Source: an uncultured Muribaculaceae bacterium
GTDB lineage: Bacteria > Bacteroidota > Bacteroidia > Bacteroidales > Muribaculaceae
Direction of reading: 5' to 3'
DNA length: 64,000 nucleotides
Assembly (NCBI GenBank): GCA_910578095.1
Contig: CAJTOZ010000006.1
Span: 54,258-118,257 of the forward strand
In this document: positions 35,025 to 43,105 of the stretch, in pieces
How positions within the stretch are numbered: position 1 is the stretch's first letter
Layout: every line of letters begins with the position of its first letter
Made by a program: the position numbers and the translations under genes
Notes under the pieces: generated by a model
Database searches by the model: none
Seen by the model: only the letters and a program-made list of their open reading frames with translations
Told to the model about the DNA's origin: nothing

Positions 35025-35869
35025 TACTTGGAGAATAAGGAGGTGAGTGTATCGGGATGTGTCACAGCCAGTTCGAAAAGGCTTTCGAGATTGATCTCGG
35101 TCTCCATGGTGCCGTCGTTGGGCAGCACCGCAGAGATGCCGCCTACGGCCGGAGAGGCGTAGAGGGCGCGGGACGCCACATCGGGGTCGGTGGTGTGCAC
35201 AAAAGCCAGACGGGAGGCGATGGCAGAGGTGGACGCATCGAGCAGCACGCGGTCGCTGTCGATTATGAGCACATGATCGAGCAGCGTGTCGATATCGCGC
35301 ACCTGATGGGTGGAGATAATGATGGTGCGCTCATCGTCTATGCTCGATGCTATGAAGCGGCGGAAAGCCATCTTTCCGGGTATGTCGAGGCCGTTGGTGG
35401 GCTCGTCCATGAGCACCAACGGTGTATTACATGCCAACGCAAAACTCATGAACACTTTTTTACGCTGACCCATGGAAAGACTGGTGAGCTTGTATGGCAA
35501 CTCCGGGTCGATCTCAAACGTGACGAGATGACGGCGCAGGTCGTCGTAAGAAAAACGGGGATAGAACGGGGCGTTTATCGCCACATAGTCGCGCAGCGAC
35601 AGGTCGGGAAGTGTCAACTCCTCAGGCACGAGAAATATGGAACTCATGGCCAAGGGATCACGACGGCGCGTAATGGCGCCGTCGAACGACACGCACCCTG
35701 CATCGGGGGTGAGCAGACCGGCAATGAGATAGAGCAGTGTGCTCTTGCCCACGCCATTACGGCCCAACAGACCGTACACGCCACCGGCGGGTACGGTCAG
35801 CGACATGTCGCTGACTGTGGCCTGATTGCGGCCGGGATAACGGAATGTGAGATTTTCGATTTTAAGCAT
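35024..35869 (-). CDS. ABC transporter ATP-binding protein
   Basis: 281 aa. Walker A GLLGRNGVGKST, signature LSMGQRKKVFMSF, Walker B LVLMDEPTNGLD and H-loop IIISTHQ are all intact in the first 210 residues. The remaining 70 residues form a C-terminal extension typical of exporter or drug-resistance ATPases. It starts 12 nt after the 31-aa gene. Confidence 0.94.
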   Translation of the reverse strand: MLKIENLTFRYPGRNQATVSDMSLTVPAGGVYGLLGRNGVGKSTLLYLIAGLLTPDAGCVSFDGAITRRRDPLAMSSIFLVPEELTLPDLSLRDYVAINAPFYPRFSYDDLRRHLVTFEIDPELPYKLTSLSMGQRKKVFMSFALACNTPLVLMDEPTNGLDIPGKMAFRRFIASSIDDERTIIISTHQVRDIDTLLDHVLIIDSDRVLLDASTSAIASRLAFVHTTDPDVASRALYASPAVGGISAVLPNDGTMETEINLESLFELAVTHPDTLTSLFSK

Positions 35870-35881
35870 GACCGTAGAAAA

Positions 35882-35977
35882 TTAGAGGAGGCAAACAATG
35901 AGCAGCACGCACAGGATGGCTGTCAGAACGGATAATACGCCGGAGGAGGCTGCGAGAGCTGTGGCTGCGAGAAGCAT
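35882..35977 (-). CDS. 31-aa hydrophobic peptide gene at the head of the ABC operon
   Basis: ATG 35977-35975 to TAA 35884-35882. It codes for an almost wholly hydrophobic helix (MLLAATALAASSGVLSVLTA, then ILCVLLIVCLL) with no charged residues. It is the first possible gene after the operon's start site (about 46 nt leader). Either a membrane peptide partner of the transporter or a short leader peptide. Unknown family. Confidence 0.55.
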   Translation of the reverse strand: MLLAATALAASSGVLSVLTAILCVLLIVCLL

Positions 35978-36004
35978 AATGAGATTGGTGTTTTTTAGAC
36001 TGAT

Positions 36005-36028
36005 AGTGTAATAGTGCGCTATGACACT
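36005..36028. promoter_or_regulatory. Probable operator of the GntR/YtrA regulator
   Basis: Palindrome with 10-bp arms, AGTGTAATAG and CTATGACACT (9 of 10 positions pair), centred on the predicted start of transcription (about 36023). A further half site TATTACAC follows at 36036-36043. GTGTA/TACAC half sites are usual for YtrA-type regulators. Binding here would block initiation. Confidence 0.75.
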
Positions 36029-36029
36029 G

Positions 36030-36061
36030 CAAAGGTATTACACGTTTTTCAACTGTGCAAG
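36030..36061 (-). promoter_or_regulatory. Promoter of the ABC/GntR operon
   Basis: On the minus strand: CTTG (36061-36058), 20 nt, TACCTTTG (36037-36030). The -7 box is an exact match and the spacing is ideal. It abuts the palindromic operator. Confidence 0.8.
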
Positions 36062-36275
36062 TTTTTTTCAAAAAAAATCAGTACGGATTTAATTTTTTTT
36101 GTACGGCTTATGACTTCTTAATGCACCGAAAGGGCTGTAAATACGTTATAAGTAATGAAAGATGAACACAAGAAGAGATGCATGCAGCCATGCATGCAGC
36201 TAATCTTACTCCCCTACGTGCCGAGTAGTGATACTGGGTATTTAGGCTCTCATAAATAAATAGTTGAAACGTGGA

Positions 36276-36307
36276 GAGGAGAAGCAAGCGATTGCTCCTC
36301 CTCTTTT
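36276..36307 (+). terminator. Intrinsic terminator-like hairpin between the ABC and recQ genes
   Basis: GAGGAGAAGCAA, loop GCGA, TTGCTCCTCCTC then TTTT. The T-tract faces plus-strand transcripts, but the hairpin lies 13 nt after the recQ stop on the minus strand, so it may also end recQ transcription despite the poor minus-strand T-tract. Confidence 0.65.
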
Positions 36308-36319
36308 CGTGTCGCCGGC

Positions 36320-38212
36320 TCAGTTTCCCGGCACCAGTGTGAGGCCGCCGTCGGGCGAATCCAATTCTCCATTGTCGAGCATGGAACGCACGATGTCGGC
36401 TACCGTCCCGTCACAATCGGGCCACCGGCGCGGGATGTCGGCCACCCTCAGCGCGCCCTCGCGCGATACTGCGGCGGCAATGCTCTCGCGCAACGACGAC
36501 TTCGGGGGCTCCGGCATGGCGCGGCAAATGTCGCAGCAGCCGCACGGAGGCTCATCGGGCTGCCCGAAATAGTCGAGCATGATGCGGACGCGGCATTCGG
36601 AAGTGGCGGTGGCGAAGGCTATCATCGCCTCCACGCGCTCCTCGGCGCGCTTGCGACGCTCGTCGTAGACCTCGCGCGGGAGCGCCACGTGGCGTGTCGC
36701 ACATCGGGCATACGGGAAATACACATAGGGCGTGATGCGCCGCGGCACATAGTGGAGCACGTGCATGCGCGACAGCGATAGCATGGTGTCGTAGAATACC
36801 GACATACTCACTCCGGCCGCTGCCGCGAGACGTGCTTCGTCGATGTGCACATAGTCGGCGAATATTCCGCCATACCCGCGCAGCAGCGACATGAGCACGC
36901 GCTCGTGCACATCGTCGAGACGGAGAGCATAAAATTCATCGCGCTGCACAGTGGCCATCACGCGGGCCTGCATGGCCATCTCGTCGTTGTAGTCTATATA
37001 GCCGGCGCGTGAAAGAAGCCCCAGGGCACTGCGTGTGGGGCGCGGAGGCAAGCGGCGGGAGGCGCAGAAACGGTTGAGATCTATATCGTAGAGCATCTCG
37101 AAGCCTCCGTCCACAGCAATATCGAGGTGCACGCACAGTTCTTCGTACACACGCGCCACAAATTCCTTCGGGGGGAACTCTTCCGACACGCGCCGGCGCA
37201 GGGTGGCGGTGTCGGTGGGGCCGAGAAGCACCACGGCATACGATGGCTGGCCGTCTCTGCCCGCGCGTCCCGCCTCCTGATAGTATTCCTCGAGAGTGGA
37301 CGGGAGGTCGAAATGCACCACCAGGCGCACATCAGGCTTATCTATGCCCATGCCGAAAGCGTTTGTGGCCACAATCACGCGCACACTACCGGCGCGCCAC
37401 GCATCCTGCCGCTCGCTCTTGAGAAGCGGATCGAGGCCTGCATGATAGTAGTCGGCACTTATTCCCTCCCGGCGCAACATATCGGCGAGCTCCACACAGC
37501 GGCGCCGCGAGCGCACATAGACTATGGCCGTGCCCTGCGTGCGCTCGAGCACATGAAGCAGCATCTGCTCCTTGTGTGGCGTGCGGCGCACAACGAAACT
37601 GATGTTATGGCGCGCGAAGCTGAGAGAGCACACAGCCGGTGCGCGCATGTGCAGCTTGTCGGCAATATCGGCCACAACTTCAGGCGTAGCCGATGCCGTG
37701 AGGGCGAGCACGGGCACATCCGGAAACAATGGCCGCAACTCGGCTATCTTAAGATATGAAGGACGAAAATCGTAGCCCCATTGCGAAATGCAGTGAGCCT
37801 CGTCGACCACTATCAGACTGACATCCCAGCCGCGCAGCTCCTCGATGAAATTTTTCCGCCGCAATTTTTCGGGCGCCACGTAAACTATGCGTGCACGGCC
37901 CAGACGCGCGGAATCGGTTGCATACGCCATCTCCCGGCGGGACAGGCCCGAATGGAGGCACACGGCGCGGATGCCGCGGGCGGCAAGATTGTCCACCTGG
38001 TCCTTCATCAGCGATATCAGTGGCGTGACCACTACCGTGACGCCGGGCAGCATAAGCGCCGGCACCTGGAATGTGATGCTCTTTCCGCCACCGGTGGGCA
38101 GCAGGCCTATGGTATCGTGCGAGGCAAGGATATGGTCCACAATCTCGCGCTGCATGGGGCGGAACGAACTGTAGCCCCAATAGCGGGCGAGTATATCGGA
38201 AGGCGTGGACAT
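36320..38212 (-). CDS. recQ: RecQ-family ATP-dependent DNA helicase
   Basis: 630 aa. Superfamily 2 motor: motif 0/I FRPMQREIV and LPTGGGKS (residues 38-45), DEAH box VVDEAHCISQWGYDFRPSYL near 135-150, motif VI QEAGRAGRDGQPS. The Zn-binding Cys cluster (CGCCDIC) comes late, near residue 560, after an extra region of about 200 residues, and no HRDC domain follows; a short winged-helix-like end closes it. This is the second, non-canonical RecQ layout seen in Bacteroidetes. It unwinds 3'-tailed DNA in recombination and repair. 45 nt after recJ, likely co-transcribed. Confidence 0.93.
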   Translation of the reverse strand: MSTPSDILARYWGYSSFRPMQREIVDHILASHDTIGLLPTGGGKSITFQVPALMLPGVTVVVTPLISLMKDQVDNLAARGIRAVCLHSGLSRREMAYATDSARLGRARIVYVAPEKLRRKNFIEELRGWDVSLIVVDEAHCISQWGYDFRPSYLKIAELRPLFPDVPVLALTASATPEVVADIADKLHMRAPAVCSLSFARHNISFVVRRTPHKEQMLLHVLERTQGTAIVYVRSRRRCVELADMLRREGISADYYHAGLDPLLKSERQDAWRAGSVRVIVATNAFGMGIDKPDVRLVVHFDLPSTLEEYYQEAGRAGRDGQPSYAVVLLGPTDTATLRRRVSEEFPPKEFVARVYEELCVHLDIAVDGGFEMLYDIDLNRFCASRRLPPRPTRSALGLLSRAGYIDYNDEMAMQARVMATVQRDEFYALRLDDVHERVLMSLLRGYGGIFADYVHIDEARLAAAAGVSMSVFYDTMLSLSRMHVLHYVPRRITPYVYFPYARCATRHVALPREVYDERRKRAEERVEAMIAFATATSECRVRIMLDYFGQPDEPPCGCCDICRAMPEPPKSSLRESIAAAVSREGALRVADIPRRWPDCDGTVADIVRSMLDNGELDSPDGGLTLVPGN

Positions 38213-38257
38213 CGGTTTGATATTGCCGGGCGAAGGCGTGTGGCAGTTATCCCTGCA

Positions 38258-39985
38258 TCACACCTGGGTGTTGATCCACTTCACGAGCAACTGCAACGAC
38301 GATGTGGCGTTGCGATGCTTGTTTTCCTCAATGGTATAGCAGATATTGAACGGCTGGCCGGAATGTATGTGCTTGAAATACGGAGCCATGTTGAACGCGA
38401 TTCCGTTGATCACCTTACCGCTGGTGTCGTCGACGAGCTCAAGCTTTATGTGCTCCAGATTCTTTCCCACAAGCTTGCTCGTGCCGAAGTCCTTCACACG
38501 CATGGTGCAGAACGTGGGCTTCTGGTTGCCGGGGCCGAAGGGGTTGAACAGACGCAGCGTGGAAACAAATTCGGCTGTGATCTGCGAGAAGTTGATGATG
38601 GCGTCGATATTGACCTGGGGTGTGAGCTGTTCGGGCAGTATGTTGGCGGCCACATACTCCTCGAAGCGCCGCGTGAACTCAGCTATGTTCTCCACCTTCA
38701 TGGAAAGGCCCACAGCATAGGCATGTCCGCCGAAGTTCTCAAGCAGATCGCGCGTGGAATCCACGGCTTTGTAGACATCAAAGCCCTGCACCGAGCGCGA
38801 GGACCCCGTGGCAAGACCGTTGGCCAGGGTGAGCACCACGGCAGGCTTGTAGTACAGCTCTGTGAGGCGCGATGCCACTATGCCTATGATGCCTTTGTGC
38901 CAATGCTTGTTGTATATGACAATGGATTTCTTCGGGGAATACATCTCGCCACGCTCCTCAAGGATAGCGTTGGCCTCCTCGGTGACCTGTTTGTCCAGTT
39001 CCTTACGGTCCTTGTTGTACTGGTCGATGGCCACGGCGAGCTCTGCGGCGTCCTTGGCGTTTCGCGCCACGAGCAGTTCCACGGCTTCGCGGCCGCTCTG
39101 CATGCGTCCGGAAGCGTTGATGCGCGGCCCTATCTTGAATATGACGTCGCTTATGGTGATTTCCTTTCCGCCGAGGCCGCAGGTGCGGATGATGGCACGC
39201 AATCCCATGTTGGGGTTGGAATTCAACCGCTTCAGGCCGGCGTAGGCCATCACACGGTTCTCGTCGACCATAGGCACGATGTCGGCCGCTATGCTGACGG
39301 CCACAAGGTCGAGCATGGCCTCGAGCTCGGCTGTGCCTATGCCGTTGCTTATGCTGAACGCCTGCATGAACTTATAGCCCACGCCGCACCCGCTCAGATG
39401 CGGACACGGATATGTGGAGCCCTCCATCTTGGGATTGAGGATGGCCACAGCCGGGGGCAGCTCTTCATCAGGCACATGATGGTCGCAGATGATAAAATCG
39501 ATGCCGAGTTCGCGTGCGTAGGCTATCTCATCGATAGCTTTGATGCCGCAGTCGAGAATGATGATGAGTTTCACCCCCTGCTCGGCAGCGATGTCGATGG
39601 TGCGGCGGGAGATACCATAGCCCTCGTCGTAGCGTGTGGGTATGTAGTAGTCTATCTCGGAATAATAGTTCTGCAGGTAACGGTACACAAGAGCTACGGC
39701 TGTGGTTCCGTCCACATCGTAGTCGCCGTACACCATTATTTTTTCTTTGGCCCCCATGGCTCTGTTGAGCCTGTCTACAGCCTTGTCCATGTCGGGCATG
39801 AGGAAGGGGTCGTGGAGGTCTCGGAGGGAGGGATGGAAAAATTTTTCCGCCTCAGCAACCGACCTGATTCCGCGCTGCACAAGCAACTCGCTGACGGGCG
39901 ACACCGCAGCAAAGCGGCGTGCGAGCTCCGCCTCGAGTTTCTGTTCTTCTGTAGTAAGGGGCAAGTAATTCCATTTACTTGTCAT
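38258..39985 (-). CDS. recJ: Single-stranded-DNA-specific 5'-3' exonuclease RecJ
   Basis: 575 aa, standard length. DHH phosphoesterase motifs: YGDYDVDGTTA, IIDCG-type LIIILDCGIKA, and ICDHHVPDEE; DHHA1 part with GHAYAVGLSMK (the GGH-like motif, here GGHA) and OB domain toward the C-terminus. It degrades 5' ends during recombination and mismatch repair and works with RecQ, the next gene. A -7 box lies 70 nt upstream. Confidence 0.96.
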   Translation of the reverse strand: MTSKWNYLPLTTEEQKLEAELARRFAAVSPVSELLVQRGIRSVAEAEKFFHPSLRDLHDPFLMPDMDKAVDRLNRAMGAKEKIMVYGDYDVDGTTAVALVYRYLQNYYSEIDYYIPTRYDEGYGISRRTIDIAAEQGVKLIIILDCGIKAIDEIAYARELGIDFIICDHHVPDEELPPAVAILNPKMEGSTYPCPHLSGCGVGYKFMQAFSISNGIGTAELEAMLDLVAVSIAADIVPMVDENRVMAYAGLKRLNSNPNMGLRAIIRTCGLGGKEITISDVIFKIGPRINASGRMQSGREAVELLVARNAKDAAELAVAIDQYNKDRKELDKQVTEEANAILEERGEMYSPKKSIVIYNKHWHKGIIGIVASRLTELYYKPAVVLTLANGLATGSSRSVQGFDVYKAVDSTRDLLENFGGHAYAVGLSMKVENIAEFTRRFEEYVAANILPEQLTPQVNIDAIINFSQITAEFVSTLRLFNPFGPGNQKPTFCTMRVKDFGTSKLVGKNLEHIKLELVDDTSGKVINGIAFNMAPYFKHIHSGQPFNICYTIEENKHRNATSSLQLLVKWINTQV

Positions 39986-40054
39986 CTATGCTGTTTTTTT
40001 ATTATCGAAGCGATGGGAGAGACTGCGCTAAGCACACGGCCTCCGTTGATAATG

Positions 40055-40062
40055 CAAAAATA
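40055..40062 (-). promoter_or_regulatory. -7 box of recJ
   Basis: TATTTTTG on the minus strand, exact TAnnTTTG match, about 70 nt before the recJ ATG. No -33 TTTG at the right distance. Confidence 0.5.
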
Positions 40063-40117
40063 GCTATTTTCTGCGAGACGGCGATAGTGGTTAAGGTTAA
40101 TTAACGGGCATGCAGCA

Positions 40118-40672
40118 TCAGAAATGGACACCGAGCGCCACGGATGCAAAGTGCAGATGCGGAAGCAGGTAGCTCTCGCCTTCGCCATAGTTCACCGTGC
40201 CGCGCTGCATGAAGGTGTAGCCTATGGAGAGGTAGGAGGCGAAACGCAGCCCGGTGGCAAGGTTGATGCCAAGACCGCCATAGGTGTACAGACCGGTGCG
40301 GTGTACATCGCCGGGGAAGGTGTTGTTGGCTATGCCCACCCTCGTGTCCATAAAGAGGAGGCGCCGGCGAGTGGAGCTGAAATCGGTGCGGAATGCCATA
40401 AATACGGGATAGGCACGGCAGGAATTGGACGCCATCACATGGGCCCCCACCCCCACACCGAGCATCTTTATCCATGCATGGCGCATGCCGAGAGTGGCTG
40501 AGAAATCTATCGACGACATGTTCTGGCCGCTCATGTCGATAGAACCGCCTATCTGCGCGCCCCAACTGAATGTGTAGCGCGACAGCAGCGAAGTGGTGTT
40601 CTCCGGCTCGGATGCTGCGGCAGCCCGGCAGCCGAGCAAAAGCACAATGGCGAAAAGCAGGCGGCGTATCAT
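40118..40672 (-). CDS. Small outer-membrane beta-barrel protein
   Basis: 184 aa from the ATG at 40672-40670, which overlaps the prmA stop (ATGA). Signal peptide MIRRLLFAIVLLLGCRAAAASE, possibly a lipoprotein (LLGC). The rest shows alternating strands with aromatic ends (FSWGAQIGGSIDMSG, LYTYGGLGINLATGLRF, LHFASVALGVHF), ending in Phe as barrel proteins do. Function unknown. Coupled to prmA by overlap only. Confidence 0.72.
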   Translation of the reverse strand: MIRRLLFAIVLLLGCRAAAASEPENTTSLLSRYTFSWGAQIGGSIDMSGQNMSSIDFSATLGMRHAWIKMLGVGVGAHVMASNSCRAYPVFMAFRTDFSSTRRRLLFMDTRVGIANNTFPGDVHRTGLYTYGGLGINLATGLRFASYLSIGYTFMQRGTVNYGEGESYLLPHLHFASVALGVHF

Positions 40673-41523
40673 GCGTCGGCGGGTTTGCGGAGTTCCACGC
40701 ATGCCCAGTCATCGCGGGAATAACGTGCGCATGGCTCAAGACCGGCCACGCGTGCGGCCTCCTCCACCATGGAGCAGTCGGCCGTATAGAATCCGCTGAG
40801 AAGGATTGTGGCGCCGGGCTTCATGGCCGACGCATAGGAGCCGATATCGGCCAGAATCACATTGCGGTTGATATTGGCCACCACAACATCGGCCGGAGCA
40901 AGTGCCGGCAGAAGCGAGGCATCGCCGCACAGCATGGCTATTTCCGGATGGGAATTGAGGCGTATGTTCTCGCATGCGTTCTCCCAGGCGAAACGGTCGA
41001 TTTCTATGGCCGATACCGGGACTGCTCCGCGCATGGCGGCGAGAATGGCAAGGATGCCGGTGCCGGTGCCTACATCGATGAGCGAACGGTCATTGAGGTC
41101 AAGGTCGAGCAGGCGAGTGAGTATGAGCGACGTTGTGGCATGATGTCCTGTGCCGAAGGCCATCTTGGGGTCGATGACAATGTCGTATTCGGCGGCGGGC
41201 ACATCGGTGTGGAATGAGCTGTGCACCACACAGCGGTCGCCCACCACGATGGGGCGGAAATAATTGCGCTCCCACTCGGCGTTCCAATCGCGCCCCTCCA
41301 CAAACTCCGCGGATGTGGTGACCATGGCTTCGAAAGGAAAGTCGGCAAGGACACTCCGTACGGCATCGTCGGAATAGGCTTCGGCGCGCACATAGGCTGT
41401 GAGACCGCGCTCGTCGGGAACAAAGCTCTCATATCCGGCTTCGCCGAGCATATAGGCGAGCAGGTCGGTGGCGTCGGCGGAGCAGGGCTCTACGTCAAGA
41501 CGCAGTGCATAATAGTCGTTCAT
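40669..41523 (-). CDS. prmA: Ribosomal protein L11 methyltransferase
   Basis: 284 aa. N-terminal substrate-recognition domain (residues 1-70), then a class I methyltransferase: MAFGTGHHATTSLIL, LIDVGTGTGILAILAA (SAM site) and DVVVANINRNVIL (NPP-like motif, here NIN). It methylates L11 in the cytoplasm. The start matches the family N-terminus (the first strand begins at residue 3), so the start is secure. Its promoter lies immediately upstream, so the message would be leaderless. Confidence 0.94.
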   Translation of the reverse strand: MNDYYALRLDVEPCSADATDLLAYMLGEAGYESFVPDERGLTAYVRAEAYSDDAVRSVLADFPFEAMVTTSAEFVEGRDWNAEWERNYFRPIVVGDRCVVHSSFHTDVPAAEYDIVIDPKMAFGTGHHATTSLILTRLLDLDLNDRSLIDVGTGTGILAILAAMRGAVPVSAIEIDRFAWENACENIRLNSHPEIAMLCGDASLLPALAPADVVVANINRNVILADIGSYASAMKPGATILLSGFYTADCSMVEEAARVAGLEPCARYSRDDWACVELRKPADA

Positions 41524-41527
41524 GCCG

Positions 41528-41558
41528 CAAATTTAACAATTAAATATTTGTCCGCAAA
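41528..41558 (-). promoter_or_regulatory. Promoter of prmA, overlapping the terminator of the mur operon
   Basis: On the minus strand: TTTG (41558-41555), 19 nt, TAAATTTG (41535-41528), a full consensus match. The ATG starts 4 nt after the -7 box. The -33 box is in the left arm of the upstream terminator. Confidence 0.7.
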
Positions 41559-41583
41559 ATCCGGAGCGGATTTTGCGGACAAA
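41547..41583 (-). terminator. Terminator of the peptidoglycan-sugar operon
   Basis: Perfect 17-bp arms (TTTGTCCGCAAAATCCG and its complement) with a GAG loop, 13 nt after the SGNH stop, followed on the minus strand by TATTTAATTG. Very stable. Confidence 0.85.
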
Positions 41584-41596
41584 CTGTGATACCGGA

Positions 41597-42271
41597 TTAT
41601 TCTTCCACGTACGGACGCAAGGCGTCGCGCCAGATGGCATAGCCGGGAGCAAGAAGGTGCAGGCCGTCGTTGGTAAGGTCGGCACGGAGGTTGCCGTCCT
41701 CATCGGCAAACAGGCTGTGGATGTCGATCCATGTGGCGCCCGCACGCCGCACAATGTCGGGAAGCAGGGCATTGACATCCCGCACGGTCTGTTCCTTGCC
41801 GAATATAGCTTTGTAGCGGCCGAAGGAATTGTTGATGGGCAGAAGCGACTGCACGTAAAGGCGCGTGGACGGCGAGGCCTCGCGTATCTCGGCTATGAGC
41901 TCGCCCAGCGCGGAAGCTATGGAGTCGGCGCTGAGATCGTGGCTGATGTCGTTGACACCGCACAGCAGGAATATCTTGGCCGGATGGCCATCTGTCACCG
42001 CGCTGCGACGCTCGCGCAGCCCGTCGACAGTGTCGCCGTTGATGCCGCGGTTGAGTATGTGCGGGTTGCCGAACAGTTCGTGCCACTCACATCCATGCGT
42101 CAGGCTGTTGCCGAAAAACACTATCGAGGCGCTGTCGGTGCCGAGAGTCTCGAAAAGCGATGCCCGCTGGCCCCACAGCTCGCCGCGTCCGGCAGCCTCG
42201 CAGCAGTGGCAGCCGCAACCGCTGAGAATAGCCATCAGTAGCGCAAGAAGAATATACGCACGCTTATTCAT
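41597..42271 (-). CDS. SGNH/GDSL hydrolase lipoprotein
   Basis: 224 aa from the ATG at 42271-42269, which overlaps murQ by 8 nt. Lipoprotein signal ends LLMAILSGCGCHCC. SGNH blocks: VFFGNSLTHG (Ser nucleophile; GNS in place of GDS), GINGDTVDGL (Gly), FLLCGVNDIS (Asn) and TNDGLHLLAPGY (Asp...His). Such enzymes remove acyl groups from sugars. As the last gene of the MurNAc operon it may remove O-acetyl groups from MurNAc; this is inferred from position only. Confidence 0.87.
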   Translation of the reverse strand: MNKRAYILLALLMAILSGCGCHCCEAAGRGELWGQRASLFETLGTDSASIVFFGNSLTHGCEWHELFGNPHILNRGINGDTVDGLRERRSAVTDGHPAKIFLLCGVNDISHDLSADSIASALGELIAEIREASPSTRLYVQSLLPINNSFGRYKAIFGKEQTVRDVNALLPDIVRRAGATWIDIHSLFADEDGNLRADLTNDGLHLLAPGYAIWRDALRPYVEE

Positions 42272-43085
42272 GGCCCTCGCGATAGGCGTCGACGGCTTTT
42301 TTGACGGAGCCATGCATGAGCAGCAGGCGCTTGGCTTCCTCGTAGGGGAGAGAAAGCTCTTCCACGACCATGCGCGTGCCACGGTCCACGAGTTTGGCGT
42401 TGCTAAGCTGCATATTCACCATCTTGTTGCCTTTGACGCGACCCATCTGGATCATCACGGAGGTGGTGATCATGTTGCAGATCATTTTTTGTCCCGTACC
42501 GCTCTTCATGCGTGAGCTTCCGGTGACATACTCCGGACCCACCACCATTTCGATAGCGATATCGGCGGCGGCGCTTACTGGTGCATCAGGATTGGAAGTG
42601 ATGGCTGCGGTGAGGATGCCATGACGGCGGCACTCCTCAAGTGCGCCTATCACGTAGGGAGTGGTGCCCGAAGCCGCTATGCCTATCACGGTGTCGCGGT
42701 CGTTGATACCGAATTCCTGCAGGTCGCGCCATCCCTGGAGCGTGTCGTCCTCGGCATTTTCAATAGGGCAGCGCAGGGCTTTGTCGCCGCCGGCTATCAG
42801 CCCTATCACCCACGAAGGGTCCATGCCGAAAGTGGGAGGAATCTCGGATGCGTCCAGCACGCCGAGACGGCCGGAAGTGCCGGCACCCATGTAGAAAATG
42901 CGGCCGCCGCGCTTCATGCGGGCCACAATGCCCTCCACGAGTTTCTCAATCTGCGGGATAGCCTTCTCCACAGCGAGGGCCACTTTTTTATCTTCGTTGT
43001 TGATGTCGCGGAGGAGTTCGCCTACGCTTTTCTTTTCGAGATCGTTATAGAGAGAGGGTTGCTCGGATATTTTTACGAATGCCAT
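42264..43085 (-). CDS. murQ: N-acetylmuramic acid 6-phosphate etherase
   Basis: 273 aa from the ATG at 43085-43083; the first residues AFVKISEQPSLYNDLEKKS match the family. SIS fold with GAGTSGRLGVLDASEIPPTFG (catalytic Glu in DASE) and GSSRMKSGTGQKMICNMI. It cleaves the lactyl ether of MurNAc-6-P to give GlcNAc-6-P and D-lactate in the cytoplasm. 20 nt after the kinase gene and overlapping the SGNH gene. Confidence 0.97.
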   Translation of the reverse strand: MAFVKISEQPSLYNDLEKKSVGELLRDINNEDKKVALAVEKAIPQIEKLVEGIVARMKRGGRIFYMGAGTSGRLGVLDASEIPPTFGMDPSWVIGLIAGGDKALRCPIENAEDDTLQGWRDLQEFGINDRDTVIGIAASGTTPYVIGALEECRRHGILTAAITSNPDAPVSAAADIAIEMVVGPEYVTGSSRMKSGTGQKMICNMITTSVMIQMGRVKGNKMVNMQLSNAKLVDRGTRMVVEELSLPYEEAKRLLLMHGSVKKAVDAYREGHE

Positions 43086-43105
43086 GTGAATGTGTGGTTG
43101 TGGGG

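Larger units (their letters stand above)
35978..36319. other. 342-nt intergenic region upstream of the ABC operon
   Basis: The left part holds the ABC-operon promoter and operator. The middle (about 36062-36270) is AT-rich and shows no gene; it has a short direct repeat (ATGCATGCAGC twice, 36178-36200). The right end has a strong hairpin with a plus-strand T-tract (36276-36307). A short plus-strand RNA is possible but no promoter for it is evident. Confidence 0.5.

Noticed and set aside
37781..40063. 760-codon plus-strand open frame across recQ and recJ
   Set aside because: It spans two confirmed minus-strand genes and their gap; antisense shadow due to codon bias.
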